Shown here: one piece after another, positions 35,568 to 44,890 of the stretch
Numbering within the stretch: position 1 is the first letter of the stretch
Layout of the letters: each line of letters starts with the position of its first letter
Source: RI-106 sp964496875
GTDB lineage: Bacteria; Cyanobacteriota; Vampirovibrionia; Obscuribacterales; Obscuribacteraceae
DNA: 64,000 nucleotides
NCBI GenBank assembly: GCA_964496875.1
Contig: CAZCBH010000010.1
Coordinates: forward strand, 1 to 64,000
Direction: 5' to 3'
Translations under genes and position numbers: made by a program
Notes under the pieces: generated by a model
The model's input: only the letters and a program-made list of their open reading frames with translations
What the model was told of the DNA's origin: nothing
The model's database searches: none

Positions 35568-36377
35568 ATGAAAAATAGATTCCGACCTCTGACGAGATAT
35601 CCAAATAAAAGACCCCGTCGCAGGATTGTCCTGGTCGGTCTTTTTCTTGTCGCTCTGTTTCTCGGCTTCAGCAGGGAGGCTCTTGCATTTTCGGTCTATG
35701 GCATGCCGCTGAGCAAGGCTTACTCTAAGGACTTCTTCCAGTTTTTCAAATTCAGGGTGGTGGGCGTGAGCATCACCGATGACGGTTTTATGGAGATAAT
35801 TTTCAAGCCTCCCAAAGGCGACCCGAGAAGGACATCGGTCAAGCTCAGTGTCGTCCTGGAAAAGGAAGGACAGATCAAACGAATGCGCATGGACCTCGGT
35901 CGAGCATTTATCGACGACGCCCGCCAGAGCATGTTCGCCCGTGACTATGCCAAAAGCTTTATTCAGGCTGGTGTTCACGAGGATGATTACGCTGATGCCA
36001 GGCCGATAGTGAACGAGATCTTTTTTCGCCAGAGATTGACTCCGATAGATCTATCCGGAAGCGGTGATTCTCTGAAAAAGGGCGAGTATCGCATATTCAA
36101 ATTAGGCGAAGGCAAGCTCACCTCCGGTGACATCATCATCATCGGCGACGGTGCCAACATTCCCACCTTACCGGATAAACAATCCGATATGTACCGGTGT
36201 TTCATCGGTCAATCGGATGCTTGCAGCGCCGTTTTTTCGAAGTCTTCAGTTCATCTCAAGAATACAAAAGTGAACGGCAACAAGATCCTTTCCATTACGG
36301 TGGCGCCTAAAGATTATAAGGAGATCGAGAGGAAGGACAGCTTCGATTTCCATGCCGTGCCTCTTTTTATTCCCTGA
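35568..36377 (+). CDS. Unknown exported protein, 269 aa
   Basis: ATG at 35568 (a TTG one codon earlier is less likely). The basic N-terminus ('RYPNKRPRRRIVLVGLFLVA') plus hydrophobic run and 'SREALAFS' form a signal peptide ending near residue 41. The mature part starts with 'YGMPLSKAYSKDFFQFFKFR' and looks like mixed alpha/beta. A Cys pair near 'MYRCFIGQSDACSA' may form a disulfide, consistent with export. No family was recognised. Confidence 0.72.
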   Translation: MKNRFRPLTRYPNKRPRRRIVLVGLFLVALFLGFSREALAFSVYGMPLSKAYSKDFFQFFKFRVVGVSITDDGFMEIIFKPPKGDPRRTSVKLSVVLEKEGQIKRMRMDLGRAFIDDARQSMFARDYAKSFIQAGVHEDDYADARPIVNEIFFRQRLTPIDLSGSGDSLKKGEYRIFKLGEGKLTSGDIIIIGDGANIPTLPDKQSDMYRCFIGQSDACSAVFSKSSVHLKNTKVNGNKILSITVAPKDYKEIERKDSFDFHAVPLFIP

Positions 36378-36391
36378 TTATCCCCTGGTTC

Positions 36392-38512
36392 TCACTCGTC
36401 GTCGTCACTCTCTTTGGCTTCGGTGACACCATCGTTCTGCCAGATCTGTGGTGCTATCTCTTCCACCACGGCGATCAGCCATTTCTTGCCGTCTTTTTTA
36501 ATCAGGTCCATCCGCATGTAACGTGGTCCCTGCTTGATCCAGAAATCAGTCTTGACCAGAACCGAGGCTTTGCCCTGGTCTTTGTCGAACTGCTCGATCT
36601 TGATGGCGTTCTTGGGTGCGTCATTGGGGTTGGCTATGAGATTGAACTTTAGAGTCTCTTTGCCCCAGAACTCTCTCATTTTGGCGAAATCATTGATCTG
36701 CCAGTCTTCGGTGTAAAAGTTCATCATGGCATTGGGATCGACTTCGGGCTTGGAGATTTCGGCGAACATGCGCTTGATCAGACTGGTTATCTGTCTTAGA
36801 TCCTCGCTGGAGGAGGACTCTTCTATGACCGCCTCATCGATGACCAGCTTGCTTCCGGCACGATGATATTTGACCTTCCAGTAGTCTCCGATTCCAGCCC
36901 CCTGGGCGTAGGCGGCTCTGTCTTCAAGATTATAGCCCTCGGTGCTGATTTTGAGCAGTTGACCGAGACCCTCTTCGTCTTCAGGATCGACGGTCCAGAG
37001 GTAGAGCATGCCGCCTTTCTTGGTGGTGGAAGGTTTGTAATAGTAGGTAAGCCCTTCGCCTTCGGTCTGCATCGAAAAGAGCTTCGCCAGATTCATCGAG
37101 TTGAAGAGAAAGACGCTGAGGGCGCCAAATCCGGCTAGAATCAAAAGACTGATGCCGATGAAGATGGGTGAAGTCGGTTTGAGCCATTCAATCTCTTTGA
37201 GCTTCTCCAGCGGATTGAACCGGGTTCCTTCTCTGGCTTCTTCACCTTCTTTCTTGCCCGGAGCCTTGCCTTTAGCCGGTACTGTCACTTTCTTGGCTGC
37301 GTCGTTCTGACGCACTTCCGTGGTCCGTTTTGCCGCGGCGGTCTCTCTTGCCTGAACAGGAGCTTCGGTTCGATCTACCGGCTGGCTGCGCGGTGCGTTG
37401 GTGCTCGAACCCGGTGCGCCACCGGCACCAGGACCGGGCTTATTATCGGGAGCGGCGACTTTGCTCGCTCTGGTGGATTTCACCCCGCCTTTTCGCTGGG
37501 GGGAGGCTCCGAAGAGTTTCTCTTGATCCATCAGCTTGGAGACACCCTCCATGGCATCTCTCAACTCTTGCATGGACTGATATCTCTGTTCGGGTTTTTT
37601 CGCCAGTGCTTTTAGAACAACCCTTTCCAGGGCATCGGGGATGCTCAGATCCGGTCTTACCTCCTTGAAGGGTTTGGGTGGAGTCGACATATGCATCTGC
37701 ATGGTGTCGATAATAGATTGGCCCATCAAAGGAGGCTGACCGGTGAGCGCTTCATAGATCATCGCCCCCATAGAGTAGATGTCGGAGCGGGCATCCAGGG
37801 ACTGGGCCATGCATTGCTCCGGGCTCATATAAATGGGCGAGCCGAAGACCTCTCCTGTCTGGGTCAGGTTCTGGGACTGCTTACCGGAGGAGGGCATCAG
37901 CTTTGCGATACCGAAATCGACCACTTTGACAAAATCTTTCTTGCCTTCGAAATCGATGAGCATGATATTGCTGGATTTGAGGTCCCGGTGAATAACCCCT
38001 TTTTGATGAGCGTGCTCCAGGGCCTCGCAGGCTTGCATAAAAATCGGGATGACCCGTTTGACAGGGACATGTTTGTCGGCTTTGATAATCTCGGAGAGAC
38101 TCTCTCCTTCCAGAAAGTCCATGACCAGATAAGGCTGACCGCTGGCGACAAAACCGTAATCGTAAACGGTAATTACATTTGGATGCTGAAGGTGAGAAGC
38201 GGCCTGGGCTTCTTGCTGGAAGCGCTTGATGCTTATTTGATCTGATACGAGCTGGGGTAGAAGCACCTTGATCGCCACGGTCCTGTCCATGAGCTCGTGC
38301 ACGCCGCGATAGACGGCACTCATGCCGCCTCTGCCCACCTCTTCGACTACTTTATAGCGGTCGTTGAGAATTTGACCGATGAGCTCATCCTTCTTGGGGG
38401 TGAGCAGCATGGTGCGATCATTGGGACAGACCACCAGATCTGCCGGAAATTCTCCGTTGCAGGCCGGGCATTTTTTTATTTTCTGTCCGCCGGTAGTTTG
38501 CTGAGGGTCCAC
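36392..38512 (-). CDS. Ser/Thr protein kinase with zinc ribbon and external NTF2-like domain
   Basis: 706 residues. An N-terminal half zinc ribbon (C15, C18, C29) is followed by a PknB-type kinase domain (about 53-320): 'GRGGMSAVYRG', K82, 'VIHRDLKSSNIML' (D177) and DFG 199-201, with 'MSPEQC' in the activation segment. A Pro/Ala/Lys-rich linker (about 340-430) leads to one membrane helix (about 447-470). The last 150 residues outside the membrane resemble an NTF2/SnoaL-like sensor domain ('MMNFYTEDWQINDFAKMREF'). It is the last gene of the kinase cluster. Confidence 0.92.
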   Translation of the reverse strand: MDPQQTTGGQKIKKCPACNGEFPADLVVCPNDRTMLLTPKKDELIGQILNDRYKVVEEVGRGGMSAVYRGVHELMDRTVAIKVLLPQLVSDQISIKRFQQEAQAASHLQHPNVITVYDYGFVASGQPYLVMDFLEGESLSEIIKADKHVPVKRVIPIFMQACEALEHAHQKGVIHRDLKSSNIMLIDFEGKKDFVKVVDFGIAKLMPSSGKQSQNLTQTGEVFGSPIYMSPEQCMAQSLDARSDIYSMGAMIYEALTGQPPLMGQSIIDTMQMHMSTPPKPFKEVRPDLSIPDALERVVLKALAKKPEQRYQSMQELRDAMEGVSKLMDQEKLFGASPQRKGGVKSTRASKVAAPDNKPGPGAGGAPGSSTNAPRSQPVDRTEAPVQARETAAAKRTTEVRQNDAAKKVTVPAKGKAPGKKEGEEAREGTRFNPLEKLKEIEWLKPTSPIFIGISLLILAGFGALSVFLFNSMNLAKLFSMQTEGEGLTYYYKPSTTKKGGMLYLWTVDPEDEEGLGQLLKISTEGYNLEDRAAYAQGAGIGDYWKVKYHRAGSKLVIDEAVIEESSSSEDLRQITSLIKRMFAEISKPEVDPNAMMNFYTEDWQINDFAKMREFWGKETLKFNLIANPNDAPKNAIKIEQFDKDQGKASVLVKTDFWIKQGPRYMRMDLIKKDGKKWLIAVVEEIAPQIWQNDGVTEAKESDDDE

Positions 38513-38582
38513 TTTAGCTTCGATTCCGCTTGATTTTACTCTTACGTTCTGTCATGCCCGGCTGTCATCTTCGGTAATCACA

Positions 38583-39113
38583 TTATGATTCTTGTAAATC
38601 AGGCTCTTCTTCCTGGGTCGCTTTCTCTGACTGCACTTGCTCGTTCACCACAGGATAAATAGAGAAATATATTATGGCTGCGAGAATCAGATAAATAACG
38701 AGCTGACCGAGTAGCCTGGCTGAACTGGCACCGGTCTGGAGGCAACTCTGATCGTGATTATCGGGATTGTAGTAGACGGTAAACTTTTTGCCGACCGGAA
38801 AGTTCTTTTCGAATTCGGCTGTCTCCAGGCCGTCATAGAGGATTTTGGGCTGAAATTTAATCCGTTCTCCGATGATAACCCTGGTCCCTACCTTGTAGAC
38901 ATAGGAGACCGAGTTTTTAAAGCCGGTGGCGGTTCCCATTTTATAGGGTTCAATCTTGCGCTCTTTGATTGTGCCCGAGGTAGTCGGCCAGTCTTTTGCA
39001 GACATGCCGAGCATAAAGTCCGGCATGTCTGCTATGGCAAGGCTCGCGACCACAAAAACGGCAAGACCGATAATAATCGGCTTGTGCATCTTCGCTCTGA
39101 GATCTCGGTTCAT
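38583..39113 (-). CDS. DUF3592 membrane protein
   Basis: 176 residues with a membrane helix near the N-terminus (about 12-30) and another at about 133-153. The external domain has the DUF3592 pattern: 'WPTTSGTIKERKIEP', 'VSYVYKVGTRVIIGERI', 'FPVGKKFTVYYNPDNHDQSC'. Function of this family is unknown. It begins six bases after tryptophan dioxygenase and ends 70 bases before the kinase. Confidence 0.85.
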   Translation of the reverse strand: MNRDLRAKMHKPIIIGLAVFVVASLAIADMPDFMLGMSAKDWPTTSGTIKERKIEPYKMGTATGFKNSVSYVYKVGTRVIIGERIKFQPKILYDGLETAEFEKNFPVGKKFTVYYNPDNHDQSCLQTGASSARLLGQLVIYLILAAIIYFSIYPVVNEQVQSEKATQEEEPDLQES

Positions 39114-39119
39114 GATAGT

Positions 39120-40007
39120 TCAGAGTTCCAGATGAGTTCTCAGATGCCAGAGATCGGGGAAACAACGTTTGGTCAGAGTAGAACGCAGGTAACCGACACC
39201 TTCACTGCCGCCGGTGCCCCGTTTGAAACCGATAATTCTCTCTACCACTGTGACGTGGTGGGTACGCCATAGTCCAATCAATTCATCCACATCGATTAGA
39301 ACTTCAGCCAGTTCGTGAAGCTCATAGTACTTATCAGGGTCTTCATAGATTCGTTTGAGTTCGTTGATTCTCTTCAGCTCTTTGGCAGCCAGCTCGTCTT
39401 CTGAGTCTTCTTTTTTGTCGCGGGGCAGTTCGAAGCCTTTTCTCTCGAGGAGGTCGTAGAAGAGATCGCCGAGAGAGGTGCTGTTGAATCGTTCGGTAAG
39501 CTTTTCGAAGGCGACTTGATCATCTTCGAAGTGTTTTAGCATCTGCTCATTTCTGAGACCGGCCATGAATTCGACCTCTCTAAATTGACTGGACTGAAAG
39601 CCGCTGGCCGGATTGAGATTATGGCGGAAGCCCAGAAATTCGCGGGGCTCCATGGTCTCGAGGATATGAATCTGATTGACCAGAACCTTCATTATCGCCA
39701 CCACCCGACGCAGATAGAAGATCGCCCGCTTCGGTCTATCGGCTTTGAGCATCTCCACAACTAGATCGAGTTCATGGAGAATCAGTTTGAACCAGAGCTC
39801 GTAGGTCTGGTGAATGATTATGAAAAGCGGTTCGTCATGGTGCGCCGGTTCGGACTGGCAGATCTGAAGGCTCTTGAGCTCTTCCACTTTTAAATATTTG
39901 TTGTAAGTCAACGGTGTGCCACCGGCACCGTAGGTAGTGCCGACAGGGCAGCCTTCCATCTTCTCTTTCGAACTCTCTTCCGAGACGTCCCTGGTTCTGC
40001 CTGTCAT
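39120..40007 (-). CDS. kynA: Tryptophan 2,3-dioxygenase
   Basis: Haem enzyme that opens the indole ring of L-tryptophan to N-formylkynurenine, the first step of the kynurenine route. Substrate-binding segment 'FIIIHQTYELWFKLILHELD' and haem-ligand segment 'LWRTHHVTVVERIIGFKRGT' with 'GGSEGVGYLRSTL' are intact. Length of 295 residues is normal. No kynB or kynU is in the window. It is unusual to find it between a metallophosphoesterase (25-base gap) and DUF3592 in a kinase cluster. Confidence 0.95.
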   Translation of the reverse strand: MTGRTRDVSEESSKEKMEGCPVGTTYGAGGTPLTYNKYLKVEELKSLQICQSEPAHHDEPLFIIIHQTYELWFKLILHELDLVVEMLKADRPKRAIFYLRRVVAIMKVLVNQIHILETMEPREFLGFRHNLNPASGFQSSQFREVEFMAGLRNEQMLKHFEDDQVAFEKLTERFNSTSLGDLFYDLLERKGFELPRDKKEDSEDELAAKELKRINELKRIYEDPDKYYELHELAEVLIDVDELIGLWRTHHVTVVERIIGFKRGTGGSEGVGYLRSTLTKRCFPDLWHLRTHLEL

Positions 40008-40032
40008 GCTCTTCCTCCAGTGTTTATGCCGT

Positions 40033-41139
40033 TCAGAAGAGTCCGAATTTTCTCTTCTTCCGCTTGTCTACCCGGTCGTCTTTTTGAACCGTATCCTTTT
40101 TCCCGTCAGGCATTTTGTCTCTCCGACGGTAGGAAGGCGACATGCCTCCTTTGAGCGGCAATTCCGCGTCGCAGTCGACTTTGTCGCCTTCTGCCACTTT
40201 CAAATATTCCTTCGGATTGGACTTTTGATAGTAGTAGGCGAGATTAGATTCTAACAGAGCCTCCCGGGATTTATTCACCAGCGCTTTGAAATCCACCTGG
40301 TAGGTTTCCATGAGGATTCTGTCAGGTTCAACTCTAAAGAGCTTGAAGCTGCAAGGATATTGAGCCAGGCCCGCGGCGCTTACATAATAGATACCGCCTT
40401 CGCTGGAGAGTTTGTTTACCCCGACATGACCGCTCAGGCATAGTTTTACATATGGTGATGTGGAGAGGACTTCCCTTACCGCCCCGGCTTCTTCCAGGGC
40501 ATAGTTCGACCAGGGCGAAGCGCCGTCGTAGGGAGATGGCGCCAGAACAGGATGATGGCTGAATACAATCGTAAAATTGCTCATGTTTCTGGCCAGATTG
40601 TCCTTCAACCAATCTAATTGCTTTCTCGAGACATAGCCCGCTTTAGAGGCGTTTTTCGAGGTGTCGAGACCGATAAGGTTGACGTTGTGGGCGGGATTGG
40701 TGCTCCAGTAAGGGGTATCACCCTCTATCCCTTTGCCTTTCCAGTCGAGACCGAAAGTTCTCATTTTGTCGACCATAAAGCTGTCCGAGGCGATGTCTCT
40801 ATCTCCTAGAACAAAGTTCCAGGGGCAGCTCAGGTTTTGAACCACATCCACGAACAGATTCCAGTTGACGTCATCCTTGCCTGGACCCTCCACCTGGTCG
40901 CCACCAAAGATAACGAAGTCCGGATTGAGCTTGTTCAGGCTTTTAACAGCTTCTTGAAGAAAGAGTTGGCTTTCGTGAAAAAGGATATGGGTGTCTTTCA
41001 GCTCGTTTGTGAGATGCACATCGGTGACAAAGGCAAAAGAGAAAGGTTTTACGGGAGTCAGCGAGGCTCTTGCTTCTCTAATGCCGAAAACGGCAGTGGA
41101 GACGAGGGAGAGAAGAATGGTGCGTCGGCTGATATTCAT
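40033..41139 (-). CDS. Tat-exported metallophosphoesterase
   Basis: The start 'MNISRRTILLSLVSTAVFG' is a twin-arginine signal, so the enzyme probably acts outside the cytoplasm after folding with its metals. Calcineurin-like motifs are complete: 'FAFVTDVHLTN' (DxH), 'FVIFGGDQVEG' (GD), 'FVLGDRD', 'IVFSHHPVLAP' (HH) and 'CLSGHVGVN' (GH). The C-terminal 60 residues are Lys/Asp-rich. It follows the second kinase gene by four bases, which argues for cotranscription. Substrate unknown. Confidence 0.9.
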   Translation of the reverse strand: MNISRRTILLSLVSTAVFGIREARASLTPVKPFSFAFVTDVHLTNELKDTHILFHESQLFLQEAVKSLNKLNPDFVIFGGDQVEGPGKDDVNWNLFVDVVQNLSCPWNFVLGDRDIASDSFMVDKMRTFGLDWKGKGIEGDTPYWSTNPAHNVNLIGLDTSKNASKAGYVSRKQLDWLKDNLARNMSNFTIVFSHHPVLAPSPYDGASPWSNYALEEAGAVREVLSTSPYVKLCLSGHVGVNKLSSEGGIYYVSAAGLAQYPCSFKLFRVEPDRILMETYQVDFKALVNKSREALLESNLAYYYQKSNPKEYLKVAEGDKVDCDAELPLKGGMSPSYRRRDKMPDGKKDTVQKDDRVDKRKKRKFGLF

Positions 41140-41143
41140 AAGT

Positions 41144-42844
41144 TCAGTTTATCCGGTTTTCGCCTCGGTTTGCCTTTTCTTCAAGCAATTTCAAATCGTC
41201 CAGAACTTCTTCAATTCTGCTGTATCGAGCCTCCACATCTGTCCTGGTGCAACGTTTTACAATCTCATTCAACTCGACATCAGGGCTTTTCGGGTCCGAG
41301 GTCGAGATCGCCTCCGGTAGATTTCCGGTCAGAAGATAATATGCAGTTGCCCCCAGAGAGTATATATCGCTCTGGGTGCTGGCCTTGCCCTGGAATTGTT
41401 CCGGGGCGATATAGTTCATCTTGCCTACCACCGAGCCGGTGAAGTCGTTTTTTATCTCCATGGCGACCGAAAAATCAATGAGCTTGACCGCTCCGTCGGG
41501 CTCCAGAATTAAATTATCCGGGGTGAAATCGCGATGGATGACCGGGGGATTGAGGTTGTGCAAGTAAAGCAGGATCTGCGCCATGGAGCGCATCAGATCT
41601 ATTACATATTGGGTGGGTTGTGGACCATAGGACTGAACCAGCTCTTCCAGGGTCATGCCCTCCACCTTCTCCATGACCATGTAGAGCCTGTGGTCTTCGA
41701 TGAAGATCTCTTTGAAGTCGACCACCTGATCATGGTCCAACCTGGAAAGAAGGCTGGCTTCTTCTTGGAATCTTTCTGCCGACTGCTTGCGCACCCTTGG
41801 ATCCGGATAAATAGGTAAGACGAATTCTTTCAGGACCACCTCTTCCGAGACTGTCTCAGAGAGTCCGACATGGGCGTAGTAAACGGTTCCTTGTCCGCCT
41901 ATGCCTATTTTGCCTATGATCCTATACTTGCCGTTGTGTAATATGACTCCGGGCTCGAGCGGTCTGAGCTTGTCTCTTTTAGGCGGCGCCGACAGCTCTT
42001 TGAGCCACAGCTCTGTGTAGCTCACCCCTTCATCTAAAGGTTTGATTAGCTCCAGGTCTTCTTTGGCAAATCTCTGGGGGCCTAATTTGGCAGAGATCAA
42101 ATTGAGAAAATAATTCCTCTCCTCCGGTATGAAGATATCTCCCAGTCGTATATTCAAAGAGGCCCGCTTCCTGGTCTCGAGGATGAGGACATAGTCTTTC
42201 AAGCCATGGCGATTCGTCGGTTTCTCTACCCTGGCTCTTTCTATGGAATCCCAACTCAGGTCGTTCGTGATCGAGAACTCGTTTTCGGAGGGACCGAAGA
42301 CTTTTCGGAGCATATGGATGTTGTATCGAGTAAGGGCTATATGAGTAGGCTTTATATGACTGTATATAACGAGACCGGCGATGACAATGCCCAGAAGAAT
42401 AAAGGCGATCGTAGAGAAAAGACCTATCATGTCCACCAAACCGCTGGTGAGGGGCATGGCACCGACACCGGTACCGACAAGTATAGGTTTGAGCGGGGTC
42501 AAGAATGTATGGGAGAGCCATTTTACTATCGGATCTATCCAGCCCTGGGAACCGGCCACAAGGCAGAAAATAACTAGAGAGGCGATGATGGCAGCGATTC
42601 GCTTTTCTGCTTCGCGGAAAAAGTGGATGATTTCGTAGTTGGGGCTGTATTGAATCAGTTGATGTTTTTCGAAATAGAAGTTGCCCTTGGCATTGCTTCT
42701 TGGCAGATCGGCGTATTTGAGATCCAGGTCATCTTCGATGTCGACGCCGGCAGGACCTCTCTTCTTGCTCCAGTCGAAGCGGCTGCTCTGCACTTTTAAT
42801 CTGCTTTTGAGCCCTTCGAATCGTTCTTCTTCTTGCTGACTCAT
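41144..42844 (-). CDS. Membrane Ser/Thr protein kinase (DFS variant)
   Basis: 566 residues. Two membrane helices (about 82-99 and 140-162), then a PH-like beta module (about 165-250), then a C-terminal kinase domain (about 305-560). Glycine loop 'KIGIGGQGTVYYAH', K339, 'VIHRDFTPDNLIL' (437-439) and 'YIAPEQF' are present. The Mg2+ motif is D457-F458-S459, DFS instead of DFG; the Asp is kept, so activity is still plausible. The ATG overlaps the stop of the upstream kinase gene (ATGA), and the two proteins are paralogues. Confidence 0.9.
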   Translation of the reverse strand: MSQQEEERFEGLKSRLKVQSSRFDWSKKRGPAGVDIEDDLDLKYADLPRSNAKGNFYFEKHQLIQYSPNYEIIHFFREAEKRIAAIIASLVIFCLVAGSQGWIDPIVKWLSHTFLTPLKPILVGTGVGAMPLTSGLVDMIGLFSTIAFILLGIVIAGLVIYSHIKPTHIALTRYNIHMLRKVFGPSENEFSITNDLSWDSIERARVEKPTNRHGLKDYVLILETRKRASLNIRLGDIFIPEERNYFLNLISAKLGPQRFAKEDLELIKPLDEGVSYTELWLKELSAPPKRDKLRPLEPGVILHNGKYRIIGKIGIGGQGTVYYAHVGLSETVSEEVVLKEFVLPIYPDPRVRKQSAERFQEEASLLSRLDHDQVVDFKEIFIEDHRLYMVMEKVEGMTLEELVQSYGPQPTQYVIDLMRSMAQILLYLHNLNPPVIHRDFTPDNLILEPDGAVKLIDFSVAMEIKNDFTGSVVGKMNYIAPEQFQGKASTQSDIYSLGATAYYLLTGNLPEAISTSDPKSPDVELNEIVKRCTRTDVEARYSRIEEVLDDLKLLEEKANRGENRIN

Positions 42845-44220
42845 TTATTTAGCTCCGTTTTTAGCACCGCTATAATTTCGGCCGCAGAAGGTCGATTTGG
42901 CGGCTCCAGATCGGTGCATCGGGCTATCAAGCTGTTGAGGCTCTTCGAGAGCTTTGTTCCTTTCTCTTTATTAGGATCGGAGCTTTGAATAGGAGTGGGG
43001 TCGCATCCGGTGGCTACAAAGTATATAGTGCAGCCAAAGGAATATATGTCCGATGCCAGTGTGGCTTTGCCCCGAAGCTGCTCCGGAGCCATGTAAGATT
43101 GCTTGCCTACTATGGTACCCGTGGCGGTGCCCAGAAATAGATTGGCGGCGCCGAAATCTATGAGCGAGATGCAATTATCGTCTTCCATAATAAGATTCGA
43201 CGGTGTCAAGTCTTTGTGAATCAGGGGTGGTGTCATGCCGTGCAGATAGTCGATGATCTCTGCAATTTGCAATGCGATCTCGGTAAGGTTGTCACCGGAC
43301 TGGGGACCATACTCTTTGACCAGTCTACGCAGATCCATACCGCTGAGATGCTCTAATAGAATATAATTTCTGCCTTTTTCGACAAAGTGATCGAATACTC
43401 TGGCAATACGCGGATGGTCCACTTTCGATAGCAGTTCGGCTTCTCTTCTCAGCATCTCGTCGGCTTTCTCTTTGAGATCGGCTTTCCCCGTATCCGGTAC
43501 CATCGATTCTTTGAGGACGTATTTTTTGAAATCCTTCAGGTCGGAGACCATATAGATTGCAGACATGCCTCCGAAAGCCATTTGTCTATCGATTTGCATG
43601 CGATCTTGGTATATTTTTTCTCCAGGCTCAAGCGGAATAAAATTGGTGGCGGCGAAGCGACTGGTGAGTTCCTCTTCCCAGAGATCGGTATAACCTTTGC
43701 TGAGATTTTGATCAAGATTGGAGCGTATCTCTAACAAAGCCGGAAAGTTGTCCCTGCCGCCACCCCAGACATCGATGGCGACTATCAAATTGTCCAGAGT
43801 CTCCGGGGGGATTTTTCTGAGATCGAGAGTGACTTTGCTGTGGTCTTTAAAATTGAGAGTGAGACTTTCTCCTCCGAAACCGCTCTTTCTACATTCGACA
43901 CCTTTGAGATCCTGCCAGATTACCCTCGATTTGATTGCGAAGCGGGGCAGAAGCGAGGGCGGAAAGAATAAACCTTCTCTGGTGATATAAATTTGCTCGT
44001 CTGAAGAGAGGACGAAAACCGAAATCGTAGAGCAAAGAATGATCATTTCGGAGAAGAGGATGATCATCAATCGCTCGGCGGAGAGATCGCCGTGGAATGC
44101 ACCGGCAAGATAGGTCCAGAGCATGAATATGATCATCACCGGGATCAATATGAGGGCGAGCTTATTGACGAGAGTCGCCCCGGCTGTTCTGTATCTAATT
44201 GTTATCTCTGCTTCGGCCAT
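42841..44220 (-). CDS. Membrane Ser/Thr protein kinase (HKD variant)
   Basis: I prefer the ATG at 44220 to TTG at 44241. Architecture is that of its neighbour: two membrane helices in the first 75 residues, a PH-like module with 'VIWQDLKGVECRKSGFGGES', then the kinase domain in the last 250 residues. The glycine loop is degenerate ('QMAFGGMSAIYMV'). The catalytic loop is 'LIHKDLTPSNLIM', HKD instead of HRD; 'LIDFGAANLF' is normal DFG. Loss of the Arg predicts that activation-loop phosphorylation is not needed. First gene of the cluster, divergent from fabZ. Confidence 0.88.
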   Translation of the reverse strand: MAEAEITIRYRTAGATLVNKLALILIPVMIIFMLWTYLAGAFHGDLSAERLMIILFSEMIILCSTISVFVLSSDEQIYITREGLFFPPSLLPRFAIKSRVIWQDLKGVECRKSGFGGESLTLNFKDHSKVTLDLRKIPPETLDNLIVAIDVWGGGRDNFPALLEIRSNLDQNLSKGYTDLWEEELTSRFAATNFIPLEPGEKIYQDRMQIDRQMAFGGMSAIYMVSDLKDFKKYVLKESMVPDTGKADLKEKADEMLRREAELLSKVDHPRIARVFDHFVEKGRNYILLEHLSGMDLRRLVKEYGPQSGDNLTEIALQIAEIIDYLHGMTPPLIHKDLTPSNLIMEDDNCISLIDFGAANLFLGTATGTIVGKQSYMAPEQLRGKATLASDIYSFGCTIYFVATGCDPTPIQSSDPNKEKGTKLSKSLNSLIARCTDLEPPNRPSAAEIIAVLKTELNK

Positions 44221-44359
44221 CTGGACATAGACCTCTATCAAGCTATCAAATTAAATCATGTTCTCCCCTAAAGATTTGCTATCGATAAGGTTTAGGTTAT
44301 GGTTTATGCCTGTATACTTGGTAGGTTTTTTTGAAGCGAACTGTAAGGACTAACTGATT

Positions 44360-44836
44360 ATGACCGCACAAGCCACGAGTGGACTCGACATTCAACAGAT
44401 CAAAGAACTTCTGCCTCACCGCTATCCGTTCTTGCTGGTGGACAGGGTTCTGGAGGTAGATCCTGGTAAGAGCGCCAAGGGTTTCAAGAACTTGACAGCT
44501 AACGAGCCTTTCTTCCAGGGACATTTCCCTTTTCGGGGCATCATGCCCGGAGTGCTGATGGTGGAAGCACTTGCCCAGCTTGCATCTATTGCTATTCTCG
44601 CCAAAGACGAATTCAAAGGCAGTCTGGGAGTGTTCACCGGTATCGACGGTTTCAAATTCAGAACTATGGTAGAGCCCGGTGATAGGTTGGATCTCGAGGT
44701 CGAGCTTCTCAAAATGAGAGGTCCCCTGGGTAAGCTCCGCGGCGTGGCGACGGTTGACGGCAAAGTCGCCGCCGAAGGCGAAATCTCTTTTTCGATTCTC
44801 GACCAGGAAAAAGTCAAGAATTTGAGACGCGAGTAA
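44360..44836 (+). CDS. fabZ: 3-hydroxyacyl-ACP dehydratase
   Basis: Dehydrates (3R)-hydroxyacyl-ACP in fatty-acid elongation. The family opening 'ELLPHRYPFLLVDRVLEVD' and the catalytic 'FFQGHFPFRGIMPGVLMVEA' (His and later Glu) are complete. AAGGA lies nine bases before the ATG. lpxA follows after 54 bases, as in many Gram-negatives where fatty-acid and lipid A synthesis share an operon and the same hydroxyacyl-ACP pool. Confidence 0.96.
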   Translation: MTAQATSGLDIQQIKELLPHRYPFLLVDRVLEVDPGKSAKGFKNLTANEPFFQGHFPFRGIMPGVLMVEALAQLASIAILAKDEFKGSLGVFTGIDGFKFRTMVEPGDRLDLEVELLKMRGPLGKLRGVATVDGKVAAEGEISFSILDQEKVKNLRRE

Positions 44837-44890
44837 TTTGTTCCAACAATATAAATAGGTTTGATATTTCCAACGTGCAGGTAACAAGCT

